DNA of 64,000 nt. It comes from Rhodococcus coprophilus NBRC 100603 (GTDB taxonomy: Bacteria; Actinomycetota; Actinomycetes; Mycobacteriales; Mycobacteriaceae). Below, piece after piece: positions 51,867 through 60,874 of this stretch. The DNA is taken from positions 310,001 through 374,000 of the forward strand of contig NZ_BDAM01000005.1 in NCBI RefSeq assembly GCF_001895045.1, written 5' to 3'. How positions within the stretch are numbered: the stretch's first letter is position 1; each line of letters begins with the position of its first letter. A program made the position numbers and the translations under genes. Below the pieces are notes generated by a model, which was not told where the DNA came from, searched no databases, and saw nothing but the letters and a program-made list of their open reading frames with translations.

Positions 51867-54800
51867 GCAAATCCGAGCCACATCTCGCGCACTACAAGCT
51901 GCGACGAGAGATTCGTGCCGCACTCCGAGACGACCTGCTGGGCCCTCAGGATGGGCCGGAAGAGTTGCTCACCAACGACGCGCCTGTCACCGCGTACCTC
52001 GTGGGCGTCCTGTTCCCGCACGTAGGGCAGGTGCCGACAACAGTTGGGGACGAGGAGGTCGGTGGGGAAGGAACCCCTGATGTCGTCCGGGGTGATGACG
52101 TCGAACAGGGCAATGATGAGCTCGGCGTAACCCTCACCAACCAGCGCAAGCCGTCGTCGATGGGGTTGACATTCGGTGTTGCCACCGAAGTAGCCGACAC
52201 GATCTGCGTGACTGTTCGAACCGCGCGCTATGTCCCCGAGGATGAGAACGGGGTTCCTATCGAACCGACGCGTAGTGAAGCACGCAGCACTGAGCGTCAA
52301 CGTGAGCGGTGGCGTCGCATTCCGATCGAGTGCGAGCCCGTTTCGATCCCCGTCGGTACGCCCGGTGTGCAAGCTCCGCGTCCCTTGAGTCCGGGATTGG
52401 AATTGCGTGTCCTCGCTCGGAAGGCCGACGAACATGGCGTCAGCACGGTGACGGTCACGATTGTGAACACCCTCCGGACCGGCGAGTACGACCTTCAGGA
52501 CGCGTCATGTTTCTTCCAATCCGAGATTGCGGTGGAAGGCCCGGATGGGACCGAACCGTTCGTTGAACGTGTGATCGGAGGGAGGTCGGTGGATGAAGAG
52601 CAGGCTCTGAGCCGGCTCCTACATCGTCATGCTCCGTCCTTCGCTGTCGGTCATGGATGCTCGGTCGCGTGGGAGTGGTCGCCGTCGGCCATCCGGACAC
52701 CGATGCCTGAGCGATGTGCCGTGTCGTCCCTGCGTACGGATTTCATGCCCACGCACGATGTTCTGCTGACCGACTCGAACCCCGAAATCGACGACGCTGC
52801 TCTGGGGATGTGGGGCCTCGGCACGGGCGACCACGAACATGTCATCAGCTCGCTCAATGGGCTACTCGACGGCTACGAAACCTGGATCGAGGACCGAGGG
52901 GCCGACGCTGAGGCACTGGGATCGACCGAGTACGCAGAGGCTGCCCGCAAGCAGGTCGAGGAATGTTCTCGCGCGCTAAGGCGAATGCGGCGTGGACTCG
53001 GACTCTTGTCCGACGGCGCACACCCAGAGGTGCTCCTGGCGTTCCAACTCGCGAATCAAGCGATGGCACAGCAACGTGCACGCAGTGTGTGGATCAAGGC
53101 CGGCCGCACAGGAATTATGGATACCGGCGCAGGGCGTTGGCGGCCTTTCCAGATCGCTTTCGTGTTGCTGTGTTTGGAGGGAATCGTCGAGCCGACGAGC
53201 GACGACAGAAAGACCGCAGATCTGCTCTGGTTTCCCACGGGTGGTGGCAAGACCGAGGCTTATCTCGGTCTGATTGCCTTCTCCGTGTTTCTGCGGCGTC
53301 TTCGCAACGAGGGGGAAACCGGTGCGGGGGTCACGGTGCTCATGCGCTACACCCTCAGGCTCCTGACGCTGCAGCAGTTCGAGCGGGCGACAATTCTGAT
53401 CTGCGCGATGGACCGGATCAGAGAGAAGCATGTGGAGCTCGGCACGACGCCCATTTCGATCGGCATGTGGGTCGGACAATCCGCTACACCGAACAGCCTG
53501 GAGGACGCCGAGGTACAACTCGAGGAACTTCGGAAGAATCCCCACAAGCCTCTGCAGCGAAAGAACCCGGTGCAGCTGAGGCGGTGCCCTTGGTGCGGCG
53601 AACCGTTGGATGCAGACAACTACGAAGTGGACATCGATCGGCAACGCATGCTGATCGTATGCCCAAATCTGCAGTGCGAGTTCAATCGAGGTGACGGTAT
53701 TCCAGCTCACCTCGTCGATCAGGCGGTCTACGACGCGCACCCAACCCTGATCATCGCTACCGTCGACAAGTTCGCGTCCATGCCGTGGCGTCCCGAGACG
53801 TGCACTTTGTTCAACCTTGACCTGCTCGATACCCCGCCGCCCGAACTCGTGGTGCAGGATGAATTGCATCTGATCTCCGGACCGTTGGGAACGCTCACCG
53901 GCCTCTACGAAACGGCAGTCGATCTGCTGGCAGATAAACCGAAGGTGATCGCGTCGACCGCGACCATCCGACGCGCGGGCGACCAGGTCGGAGCATTGTT
54001 CGAGCGGAAAGTCGCGCAGTTCCCCCCGTCCGGGCTCGATTCGAGAGACTCGTGGTTCGCCGTCGAAACACCCCGTGAAAGCAAAGCTTCTCGAAGGTAT
54101 GTGGGACTGTTCACCCCCAACGGAAGTCAGGCGACCCTGCTCGTCCGTACGTACGCAGCACTTCTGAACGCGGCTCACGTTGCGCGCGAGAGTGTCGACC
54201 CTGCGGTGCTCGATGCGTACTGGACGCTGGTCGGGTACTTCAACAGTCTTCGTCTCTTGTCTGCAGCCGAACTCCAGGTGCTGGACGACGTGCAAGATCG
54301 ACTCGAATTATTGGCTGCCACCGCCGGTCTCGAGGAAGCACGCTCTGCCACCGACATCATCGAACTGAGTAGCCGCGCCGATTCCAGTGACATTCCGCAG
54401 CACCTGAAGAAGCTCGATGTTGCCCTGCCGGACAAGAGCGCACTCGATGTGCTTCTCGCGACAAACATGATCTCGGTCGGCGTCGACATCGACCGGTTAG
54501 GTTTGATGGCGGTGATGGGCCAACCACAGACCACCGCCGAGTACATCCAGGCCACGAGCCGTGTCGGTCGTCGGCACCCTGGCTTGGTAGCCATAATGTT
54601 CAACTCGGCTCGGTCACGTGACCGGTCGCACTACGAACGTTTTCCCTCCTTCCACTCGGCGCTATACCGCCAGGTCGAGTCGACCAGCGTTACACCATTC
54701 TCGGCACGTTCGCGCGACCGTGGCCTGCACGCGGTGATCGTCGCTCTGACGAGGCTCACGATTCCCAGTGCGGCTGACAACGACGCGGCGGGCCGAATCG

Positions 54801-55147
54801 TCGACTTCGTCGAGGAGATCGAAGCGCGGATCATCCCCGCGATCGTTGAGCGTGTCACTGGGATCTCGGAAGTCATGCGCGCGGATGGGAAGAAAGTGGA
54901 CGGGAAGGAAGTGGATGCAACTCGTTTGCACTGCTCGGATTTCGTCGATTGGTGGATGCAGGAAGCGCAGGACTATCCGGACTTGTGTTACGAAGCCAAG
55001 AGAGGAACAGGGCGGAGGGCACTCTTGGCAGGATTCGACGCGGGAACCGACGAGGTCACCGGATGGGAAACCCTCTGGAGTCTGCGTGATGTCGACGCTG
55101 AGTCAACTTTGTTCTTGGGCAACAACCGATCAGGAGCTATTCGATGA
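51863..55147 (+). CDS. drmA: DISARM-type helicase, DrmA-like
   Basis: 1094 residues, typical DrmA length; ATGA overlap with the upstream gene. The N-terminal ~450 residues are the DrmA-specific region. The helicase core has Walker A 'LWFPTGGGKTEAYLG' (PTGGGKT at ~458-464), the DExH box 'VVQDELHLISG' (Asp666-His669) and motif VI 'QATSRVGRR' (~897-905). Between motifs I and II lies a zinc ribbon with Cys575 ('RRCPWCGEPLD') and 'IVCPNLQCEFNR'. DrmA with DrmB forms the core DISARM complex that loads on foreign DNA ends and translocates. The next gene is DrmB-like, overlapping by ATGA, exactly as expected. Confidence 0.88.
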   Translation: MSKSEPHLAHYKLRREIRAALRDDLLGPQDGPEELLTNDAPVTAYLVGVLFPHVGQVPTTVGDEEVGGEGTPDVVRGDDVEQGNDELGVTLTNQRKPSSMGLTFGVATEVADTICVTVRTARYVPEDENGVPIEPTRSEARSTERQRERWRRIPIECEPVSIPVGTPGVQAPRPLSPGLELRVLARKADEHGVSTVTVTIVNTLRTGEYDLQDASCFFQSEIAVEGPDGTEPFVERVIGGRSVDEEQALSRLLHRHAPSFAVGHGCSVAWEWSPSAIRTPMPERCAVSSLRTDFMPTHDVLLTDSNPEIDDAALGMWGLGTGDHEHVISSLNGLLDGYETWIEDRGADAEALGSTEYAEAARKQVEECSRALRRMRRGLGLLSDGAHPEVLLAFQLANQAMAQQRARSVWIKAGRTGIMDTGAGRWRPFQIAFVLLCLEGIVEPTSDDRKTADLLWFPTGGGKTEAYLGLIAFSVFLRRLRNEGETGAGVTVLMRYTLRLLTLQQFERATILICAMDRIREKHVELGTTPISIGMWVGQSATPNSLEDAEVQLEELRKNPHKPLQRKNPVQLRRCPWCGEPLDADNYEVDIDRQRMLIVCPNLQCEFNRGDGIPAHLVDQAVYDAHPTLIIATVDKFASMPWRPETCTLFNLDLLDTPPPELVVQDELHLISGPLGTLTGLYETAVDLLADKPKVIASTATIRRAGDQVGALFERKVAQFPPSGLDSRDSWFAVETPRESKASRRYVGLFTPNGSQATLLVRTYAALLNAAHVARESVDPAVLDAYWTLVGYFNSLRLLSAAELQVLDDVQDRLELLAATAGLEEARSATDIIELSSRADSSDIPQHLKKLDVALPDKSALDVLLATNMISVGVDIDRLGLMAVMGQPQTTAEYIQATSRVGRRHPGLVAIMFNSARSRDRSHYERFPSFHSALYRQVESTSVTPFSARSRDRGLHAVIVALTRLTIPSAADNDAAGRIVDFVEEIEARIIPAIVERVTGISEVMRADGKKVDGKEVDATRLHCSDFVDWWMQEAQDYPDLCYEAKRGTGRRALLAGFDAGTDEVTGWETLWSLRDVDAESTLFLGNNRSGAIR

Positions 55148-56997
55148 CCCCACCGCCCAACACCGCACGTCGCCGTAGAGGAGCAGGTACGCCACCGAAG
55201 CCTGCGCCGCGAAAGCTCGGAGCAGTTCGGCGCTCACAGTTGGTTACTACCTACGGTGTCGGGTCAATGGTGGCGGTCGACAACGAGTCGTTCATCATTG
55301 CCGGCATCGATACGTGGGACGTTTCCGAAGCTGTCTCGGTATATGAACGTCGGTTGTCCCACATCCTCGGGGTCGACTCCTTCAAGTTGCCTCCAGCTCC
55401 CGACCCGGATCGTGCGACCGGCGGCGTTGTGGCGCATCGTTTTCCCGACTTCTATTCCTGCCCAGGCTGTAAAGTGCTGCAAAGGTTTTACAAGTTCAAC
55501 TCGGAGAAAGGCCGGGCGCGCTGTGACGAATGCAGCGAGGATTTGGTTCCCTCACGGTTCGTCATTGCCTGCGACTACGGGCATATCGACGACTTTCCGT
55601 ATTGGAAGTGGGCGCACCGCGATGTGGCCAGAGAGCCCGGCAAGTGTGGCGGGACCCTGACGCTCCACACCGATGGAAGTACCGCGTCGCTGAGATCTGT
55701 GGTGATCAAATGTGATTGCGGTGTACCCGATGTATCGATGGAAGGCGCGTTTCGGGCACAGGCCCTGAGGGACCTCGGCATTCGATGTGGAGGTCAGACG
55801 CCGTGGCTGTCGAACTCTCTACCTGAACGATGCGATGAGCGTCCGCGCGTGATGCAGCGAGGCTCGTCGTCGGCATGGCATCCGATCATGAACAGTGCGC
55901 TGTCGATTCCGCCGTGGGGCGAGGGGCTGTACGCGCTGGTCGAGCGGGAGAAGCTCATCGGTGCCTCTGAAGAAATCGTTCGGTTCCACTTCAAGAACCG
56001 CCAGGGTTTGCTCGATAAACTGAATGCGAGTGTTGAAGACGTAATCGAAGTGGTCAAGGCGTTCGAGGAACGTGAAGTGTCACCCGAAGACGGCGACGTT
56101 CCTCCTACCAGGACGTCGAGCACGCTCCGTCAGGATGAGTACAAGGCGTTGGTTCGCGGACGGAAAGAAGAACACGTCGCCGAGTACCAGCCCTTCGTTT
56201 GCGAGGCGCCAGACGGAGACCTTACCGAGGTTCGCGAATTTGGAATTGCGGGCAGCATGCTCGTGAAGCGGCTGCGAGAAGTGCGTGTCTTGTCGTCCTT
56301 CGTTCGTGGGGAGGCACCCTCCGAAGCAGATTCCGAGAATCGCCACGCACGACTTAGTATGAGCGACAAAACGGGCTGGTTGCCTGCGATGGAAGTGATC
56401 GGTGAGGGCGTATTCCTCGAGCTGGACGAAGCTCGGCTGTCGCGGTGGGAAAAGAACGGTGCGGTAAGGGATCGTGCAGACAGGATCCGAGCGAACCACA
56501 CAGCGCTGCTCCGAGAGCGTGCCGGCGTGGGGAAGGCAGGTACCGGCAAGCACGTGGAATCACACGTTACCCCGCGGTTCCTTCTGCTCCATACGCTCGC
56601 GCATGTCCTGATCAACGAGTTCAGCCTCGATGCGGGCTATCCGGCGTCGGCCCTCCGTGAGCGGTTGTACTCGGATGCCGAGATGGCCGGCGTGCTGATC
56701 TACACGGCTACAAGCGACTCGGCTGGGAGTCTCGGCGGGATCGTCGCGCAGGGGGAGCCTGACAAGTTGGCCTCGACGCTGCGTGCGGCTCTTGCCCGTG
56801 CCGAATGGTGCTCGAACGATCCGTTGTGCATGGAGTCGGAATCCAGTGGTGCGGGAAGTGTGAATCTCGCGGCGTGCCACGCTTGTGCGCTGCTTCCCGA
56901 AACGAGCTGTGAATCGATGAACAGCTTCCTGGATCGTGCCATGCTCATCGGAGACCAAACGGGCACGATACCGGGCTACTTTGCAGATCTGCCGTAA
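55144..56997 (+). CDS. drmB: DUF1998 protein, DrmB-like
   Basis: 617 residues, normal DrmB length. The N-terminus carries the family signature 'RRSQLVTTYGVGSMVAVDN', then two zinc pairs Cys106 ('YSCPGCKVLQ') and Cys127 ('RARCDECSEDL') and 'IKCDCGVPDVSMEGAF'. The DUF1998 domain begins at ~480 ('LLHTLAHVLINEFSLDAGYP', 'ALRERLY') and ends in a Cys cluster at ~556-580 ('WCSNDPLCMES', 'ACHACALLPETSC'). DrmB assists DrmA in DNA loading. After it there is a 46-bp gap with an AGGAG site before the GTPase gene, the only non-overlapping junction in the operon. Confidence 0.9.
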   Translation: MTPPPNTARRRRGAGTPPKPAPRKLGAVRRSQLVTTYGVGSMVAVDNESFIIAGIDTWDVSEAVSVYERRLSHILGVDSFKLPPAPDPDRATGGVVAHRFPDFYSCPGCKVLQRFYKFNSEKGRARCDECSEDLVPSRFVIACDYGHIDDFPYWKWAHRDVAREPGKCGGTLTLHTDGSTASLRSVVIKCDCGVPDVSMEGAFRAQALRDLGIRCGGQTPWLSNSLPERCDERPRVMQRGSSSAWHPIMNSALSIPPWGEGLYALVEREKLIGASEEIVRFHFKNRQGLLDKLNASVEDVIEVVKAFEEREVSPEDGDVPPTRTSSTLRQDEYKALVRGRKEEHVAEYQPFVCEAPDGDLTEVREFGIAGSMLVKRLREVRVLSSFVRGEAPSEADSENRHARLSMSDKTGWLPAMEVIGEGVFLELDEARLSRWEKNGAVRDRADRIRANHTALLRERAGVGKAGTGKHVESHVTPRFLLLHTLAHVLINEFSLDAGYPASALRERLYSDAEMAGVLIYTATSDSAGSLGGIVAQGEPDKLASTLRAALARAEWCSNDPLCMESESSGAGSVNLAACHACALLPETSCESMNSFLDRAMLIGDQTGTIPGYFADLP

Positions 56998-57043
56998 CTC
57001 ACCGTCCCCCGCGTAACGGGAATTCAGACAGGAGCAAAATCAC

Positions 57044-60000
57044 GTGCACGAGGACAAGGGTGCGCTCGAGAGTGCGGTTTCGCGTGCAGTGGAAGAAGGA
57101 GTACGTGAGCTCGACTCCCTCGATCGCACGATCGAATCTCTGTCGGAGGAGTTCGACCGCGTAGTCGACTCTGTTGCAGGTGATGGGTCATGCACTGATG
57201 CTGACGCTCTGCGCGAATCCGCGCTCGAATTCAAGCACTCGATCCGGTCCCATCTCGCTCGACAGCGGAAAGTCCTGTCCACGTTCAACATCGCATTCTT
57301 CGGTCGGACGGGTGCTGGAAAGAGCACCCTGCTATCTGCCTTCGGTCGCCTCGATGGGGGGTATGTGTCACCCGGTGAGAGCGACTGGACCACCGATGTC
57401 ACAGAGGTCGAATGGGCAGGATGCAGGTTGTGGGACACCCCCGGAATCAACGGATGGGGGCGGACGCGCAAGAGAAGCGAGCTGGAAAAGGTGGCGCGCG
57501 AAGCCGTCGAGGTTGCAGACGTTGTGATGCTGTGTTTCGACACCCAAAGTCAGCAACCATCGGAGTTCGCGAAGGTTGCAGAATGGGTTCGTGAGTTCGG
57601 GAAACCGGCAATCGCCGTGGTCAACGTCCGGAATCTCCGTTGGCGTCACCCCGCCAAGGTGCCCAGCGACAATGCCCGCAGATCACTCTCCCAAGCCGTT
57701 CGAGAGCACGTTGTGAACATTCGGGCCGAGCTGAGCAACATCGCCCTCGGTGCCACGCCCGTGGTGGCCATCCATAGCCGGCGGGCCCTGTTCGCGCGAG
57801 CTACGACTCCCTTCAAGGGACCGTCCGAATCCAACTTCACGACCGAGCGAAAAAACTTCGGAGTGGAGTCTCTCGCCCAGTGGTCCAACTTCTCGGTACT
57901 CGAGGACCTCGTTGTTGCCTCCATTGTCTCGGGTGGAAGTGATCTGCGTTTGAGAGCACTGAGGGAAGGTGTTCGCGGAATCCTCACTTCACATGCGATG
58001 GACCTCGACGGTCAGGTGCAGGAAATGACACCCCGAATCGAGGAGGCAGAACGGATCATCGAGGGTTTGTTCGACACACTCGGGTATCCAGACGAGCGAA
58101 TCCTGCAGGCGCTTCCGGGTGCTCAGGGGGACAAGAACGACGCGGTGAAGACCCTCGAATCGCTGCGAGGCGTGCCGTTTACCTCGCCGGTTACAGGTCG
58201 CCTCGACAGGCACGTTGCTCGTTTGCTCCGGTCACACCTTGCAGACCCTCGCGCCGACTCTATTGCGGTGTCCGATCGGCTGCTCTATGAAGCATTCGAA
58301 CAGAAAAGGACCCTCGACGAATCGCGCTTCAACGAGATGGTCTACAACCTTGAGGCAATTCAAGCCGCGGTGGAAGAAGTGTGGTCGTCTAAGGCTGAGT
58401 TTCTATCCCGGGATGTGAGCCTCGCCGCGTTCGGCGCTGCTCCTGATCTCTCGGACAGTGATCTGGATTCGGCATCGTTGAACGGCGCCGCAGGTCGAGT
58501 CAAGCTTTCGATCGCCCGTCTTATGCAAGCGGCAGGATTGGCTGCGGGCGCCGGCGCAGGCGTTCTTATTGTGCCGGGCGTTGCGAATATTTGGAATCCG
58601 GCGGGGTGGGTCGCTTCGTCAGCCTCTGTCGCGCTCAGATTAGTGGCGGAAGCTGGGAAGTACGCGGGAAAGAAGATTGAGCATCTCGGTGAAAAGGAGA
58701 AGACTGAGGCGCGGTCCGAGGCGCAAGCGTCCTTTCGTCACGCGGTCGACATGACCTTCGACCGGATGGAACAGGATTTACGCATGCGGAGCCGGGAGTC
58801 GACATGGGACCTTGTCGGCCCCGAGTTGCGTGCGCTTCTCCTGAATGCGATCGCTTTGCGCAAGCAACAGGCGGCGCTGGAACGTCTCGTCGGTCAGTTG
58901 CGGCGTGCGGCATCGAGCTTGCCGATATCGCCCAGCGCGGACGCGACCCTTGCACGCGCGCAATCCGAGGTCCTCGACAGCTACGCCGAGTCTCGGTTGC
59001 CGGATCGCGACCTCGATGCACCGGCGGAACCACTCGCGCAACGAGTTTGGCTCGGCGAGGACTGGATCGAGGACACGGCAACAGAGATTGACATCGAAAA
59101 CCCAGTTCAACACGCAGCTTTCGCTGTTCGTGCCGATAGTGACCAACAACAGCTCAGGGAACTGCTCGATCGAGTGTGGAATCCGCGCTCCCTAGAGCGA
59201 GTAGCCGCCATGACCGCGAGGACTTCTACTGGGTCATCACCTGTTTATGCTGAGGAAGAACCAGCATCTCAGTGTGGCTGCTCACGGCCGAAGATCGTGT
59301 TTCTCGGCGACTACAGCTCGGGCAAGTCCAGTTTGATCAAGCGGATCCTGATTGAAACAGGGGACTTCGATTCTGCCGACATGCCTATCGGGGGTGGTCC
59401 CGTCACCTCCGCTGCGCATGCGTATCACGTCGGCAATGTGTGTCTGATCGACACGCCGGGCTTCCAGAGCAGCAACTCCGAGCACAACGCGCTCGCACTG
59501 CAAGTGGCCGCCGGCGCTGCTCTCGTGGTCTTCGTGTTTCATGTCAATCTCCTTATCGGGGACCTGTCGTTCATCGAATCGATCGCAAACGGAACAGAGA
59601 CATCGGTTTCAAAGAGGGACCGCATTCTCTACCTCGTCAACCGCGCGGATGAACTGGGCGTAGATCCGGTAACGGCACCGGCCGAATTCCTGGCGGCGAA
59701 GGATCGCAAAGAGTCCGAGCTCGTCGCGGCGCTGGCATCTCATGGAATCCAGGTCGACCCCCGTCAGGTGTATTCGATGTCCGGGGACCCCTTCGGAAAG
59801 GTCGGATCACGGATCGATATAGGCCCGTCCGCCTATGGGCAGCATCGGTCTTGGGATGCCGTAGGACCCGTGATCGACGTGATCAACAGTGTCGGGAAAG
59901 ATCACGCACGAGCGGGGGCAGCAAAAGCCGACCTCGATGTGTCGCTGAACAATCTGATGAAACAGCGCATCGACTTGCAGGACGGAATCCGTAATGCGGA

Positions 60001-60874
60001 GGCTGTAACGGATGCAAATCGCGCGGTTATGGAAGCATTGGAAAATGGCGAACGGGACGCTTTGCTTCTGTCGGGCGTGTTGCGCCAGGACGCTAGAGAC
60101 CTTGTCAGCGGCCACGCGAACTTCGCGAAGTCCCGCGTGAGATCGCTCGCCTCCGACGAACTCCACAAGATGGCCGAGATCGCCAACTCCTGGTGGAACG
60201 ACATCGGATTCCAGACGAACATCGAGTCTTTCAGAACGCGTGCAGCGCAAGAGATCGACGATTGGTTCAGGGAACACTCGTCGCAGATCGATCGTGAAAT
60301 CGCCGCTGCAGAGTTCGCACAAAGAGGAATCGTGATCGACCATCGGTTCGAGGGCCCGAACGCGGCAAACGGCGACGGACCGAGGGTGTTTGCAGGTGCG
60401 GCGAAGGGCGGAGCGCGTATCGCAAAGGCCCTGGGGAGACGTGATGAGATTTACCGGGTGGGAAAGATGATTGGGGTGAAGTTCAGGCCGTGGGGAGCAG
60501 TGAGGGCGGCGGGTAGGGCTGCCAAGGTTGCTCCGGTACTGGCAGTAGTGGGCGTGGCAGCCGATGCTTATGGCGTATTCAAGGGTGAGAAAGCCCTTCG
60601 CGACCGTGAGCTGAGTCGGGAGGAGGCCGAAACCTTCATTGCCAAACTTGCCGAGGAGATTCTGGATCAGATTCTTTGTGGGACCGAAGCGGATGGGCCG
60701 ATCCCTGTGCTCGAAGAGCGCCGGACAGCGCTCACCGAGTGCATGCAAGACATGCAGAAAGACGTGAATGCGACGGCGGCCGCTGTCGCCGACCTACAGG
60801 CGTCACTTGAAGAAATCGACGGTTTGCTCGAATCCGGCACCGGTGTACACAGCGCAGACAGGATCGCGCAGTGA
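57044..60874 (+). CDS. Large dynamin-like protein with two GTPase domains
   Basis: 1276 residues; the GTG follows AGGAG. First G domain: G1 'FFGRTGAGKST' (~85-95), G3 'WDTPGING' (~130-137), and a degenerate G4 ('VVNVRNLRW' rather than NKxD). Second G domain: G1 'FLGDYSSGKSS' (~752-762), G3 'IDTPGFQSS' (~802) and G4 'LVNRADELG' (~864-872). Between them lies a long helical region with a hydrophobic stretch at ~497-545 ('AAGAGAGVLIVPGVANIW', 'WVASSASVALRLVAEAG'), a possible membrane-insertion paddle. The C-terminus has Gly/Ala-rich helices and a coiled coil. The layout resembles bacterial dynamin or IRG-type GTPases, some of which act in phage defence. Confidence 0.87.
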   Translation: MHEDKGALESAVSRAVEEGVRELDSLDRTIESLSEEFDRVVDSVAGDGSCTDADALRESALEFKHSIRSHLARQRKVLSTFNIAFFGRTGAGKSTLLSAFGRLDGGYVSPGESDWTTDVTEVEWAGCRLWDTPGINGWGRTRKRSELEKVAREAVEVADVVMLCFDTQSQQPSEFAKVAEWVREFGKPAIAVVNVRNLRWRHPAKVPSDNARRSLSQAVREHVVNIRAELSNIALGATPVVAIHSRRALFARATTPFKGPSESNFTTERKNFGVESLAQWSNFSVLEDLVVASIVSGGSDLRLRALREGVRGILTSHAMDLDGQVQEMTPRIEEAERIIEGLFDTLGYPDERILQALPGAQGDKNDAVKTLESLRGVPFTSPVTGRLDRHVARLLRSHLADPRADSIAVSDRLLYEAFEQKRTLDESRFNEMVYNLEAIQAAVEEVWSSKAEFLSRDVSLAAFGAAPDLSDSDLDSASLNGAAGRVKLSIARLMQAAGLAAGAGAGVLIVPGVANIWNPAGWVASSASVALRLVAEAGKYAGKKIEHLGEKEKTEARSEAQASFRHAVDMTFDRMEQDLRMRSRESTWDLVGPELRALLLNAIALRKQQAALERLVGQLRRAASSLPISPSADATLARAQSEVLDSYAESRLPDRDLDAPAEPLAQRVWLGEDWIEDTATEIDIENPVQHAAFAVRADSDQQQLRELLDRVWNPRSLERVAAMTARTSTGSSPVYAEEEPASQCGCSRPKIVFLGDYSSGKSSLIKRILIETGDFDSADMPIGGGPVTSAAHAYHVGNVCLIDTPGFQSSNSEHNALALQVAAGAALVVFVFHVNLLIGDLSFIESIANGTETSVSKRDRILYLVNRADELGVDPVTAPAEFLAAKDRKESELVAALASHGIQVDPRQVYSMSGDPFGKVGSRIDIGPSAYGQHRSWDAVGPVIDVINSVGKDHARAGAAKADLDVSLNNLMKQRIDLQDGIRNAEAVTDANRAVMEALENGERDALLLSGVLRQDARDLVSGHANFAKSRVRSLASDELHKMAEIANSWWNDIGFQTNIESFRTRAAQEIDDWFREHSSQIDREIAAAEFAQRGIVIDHRFEGPNAANGDGPRVFAGAAKGGARIAKALGRRDEIYRVGKMIGVKFRPWGAVRAAGRAAKVAPVLAVVGVAADAYGVFKGEKALRDRELSREEAETFIAKLAEEILDQILCGTEADGPIPVLEERRTALTECMQDMQKDVNATAAAVADLQASLEEIDGLLESGTGVHSADRIAQ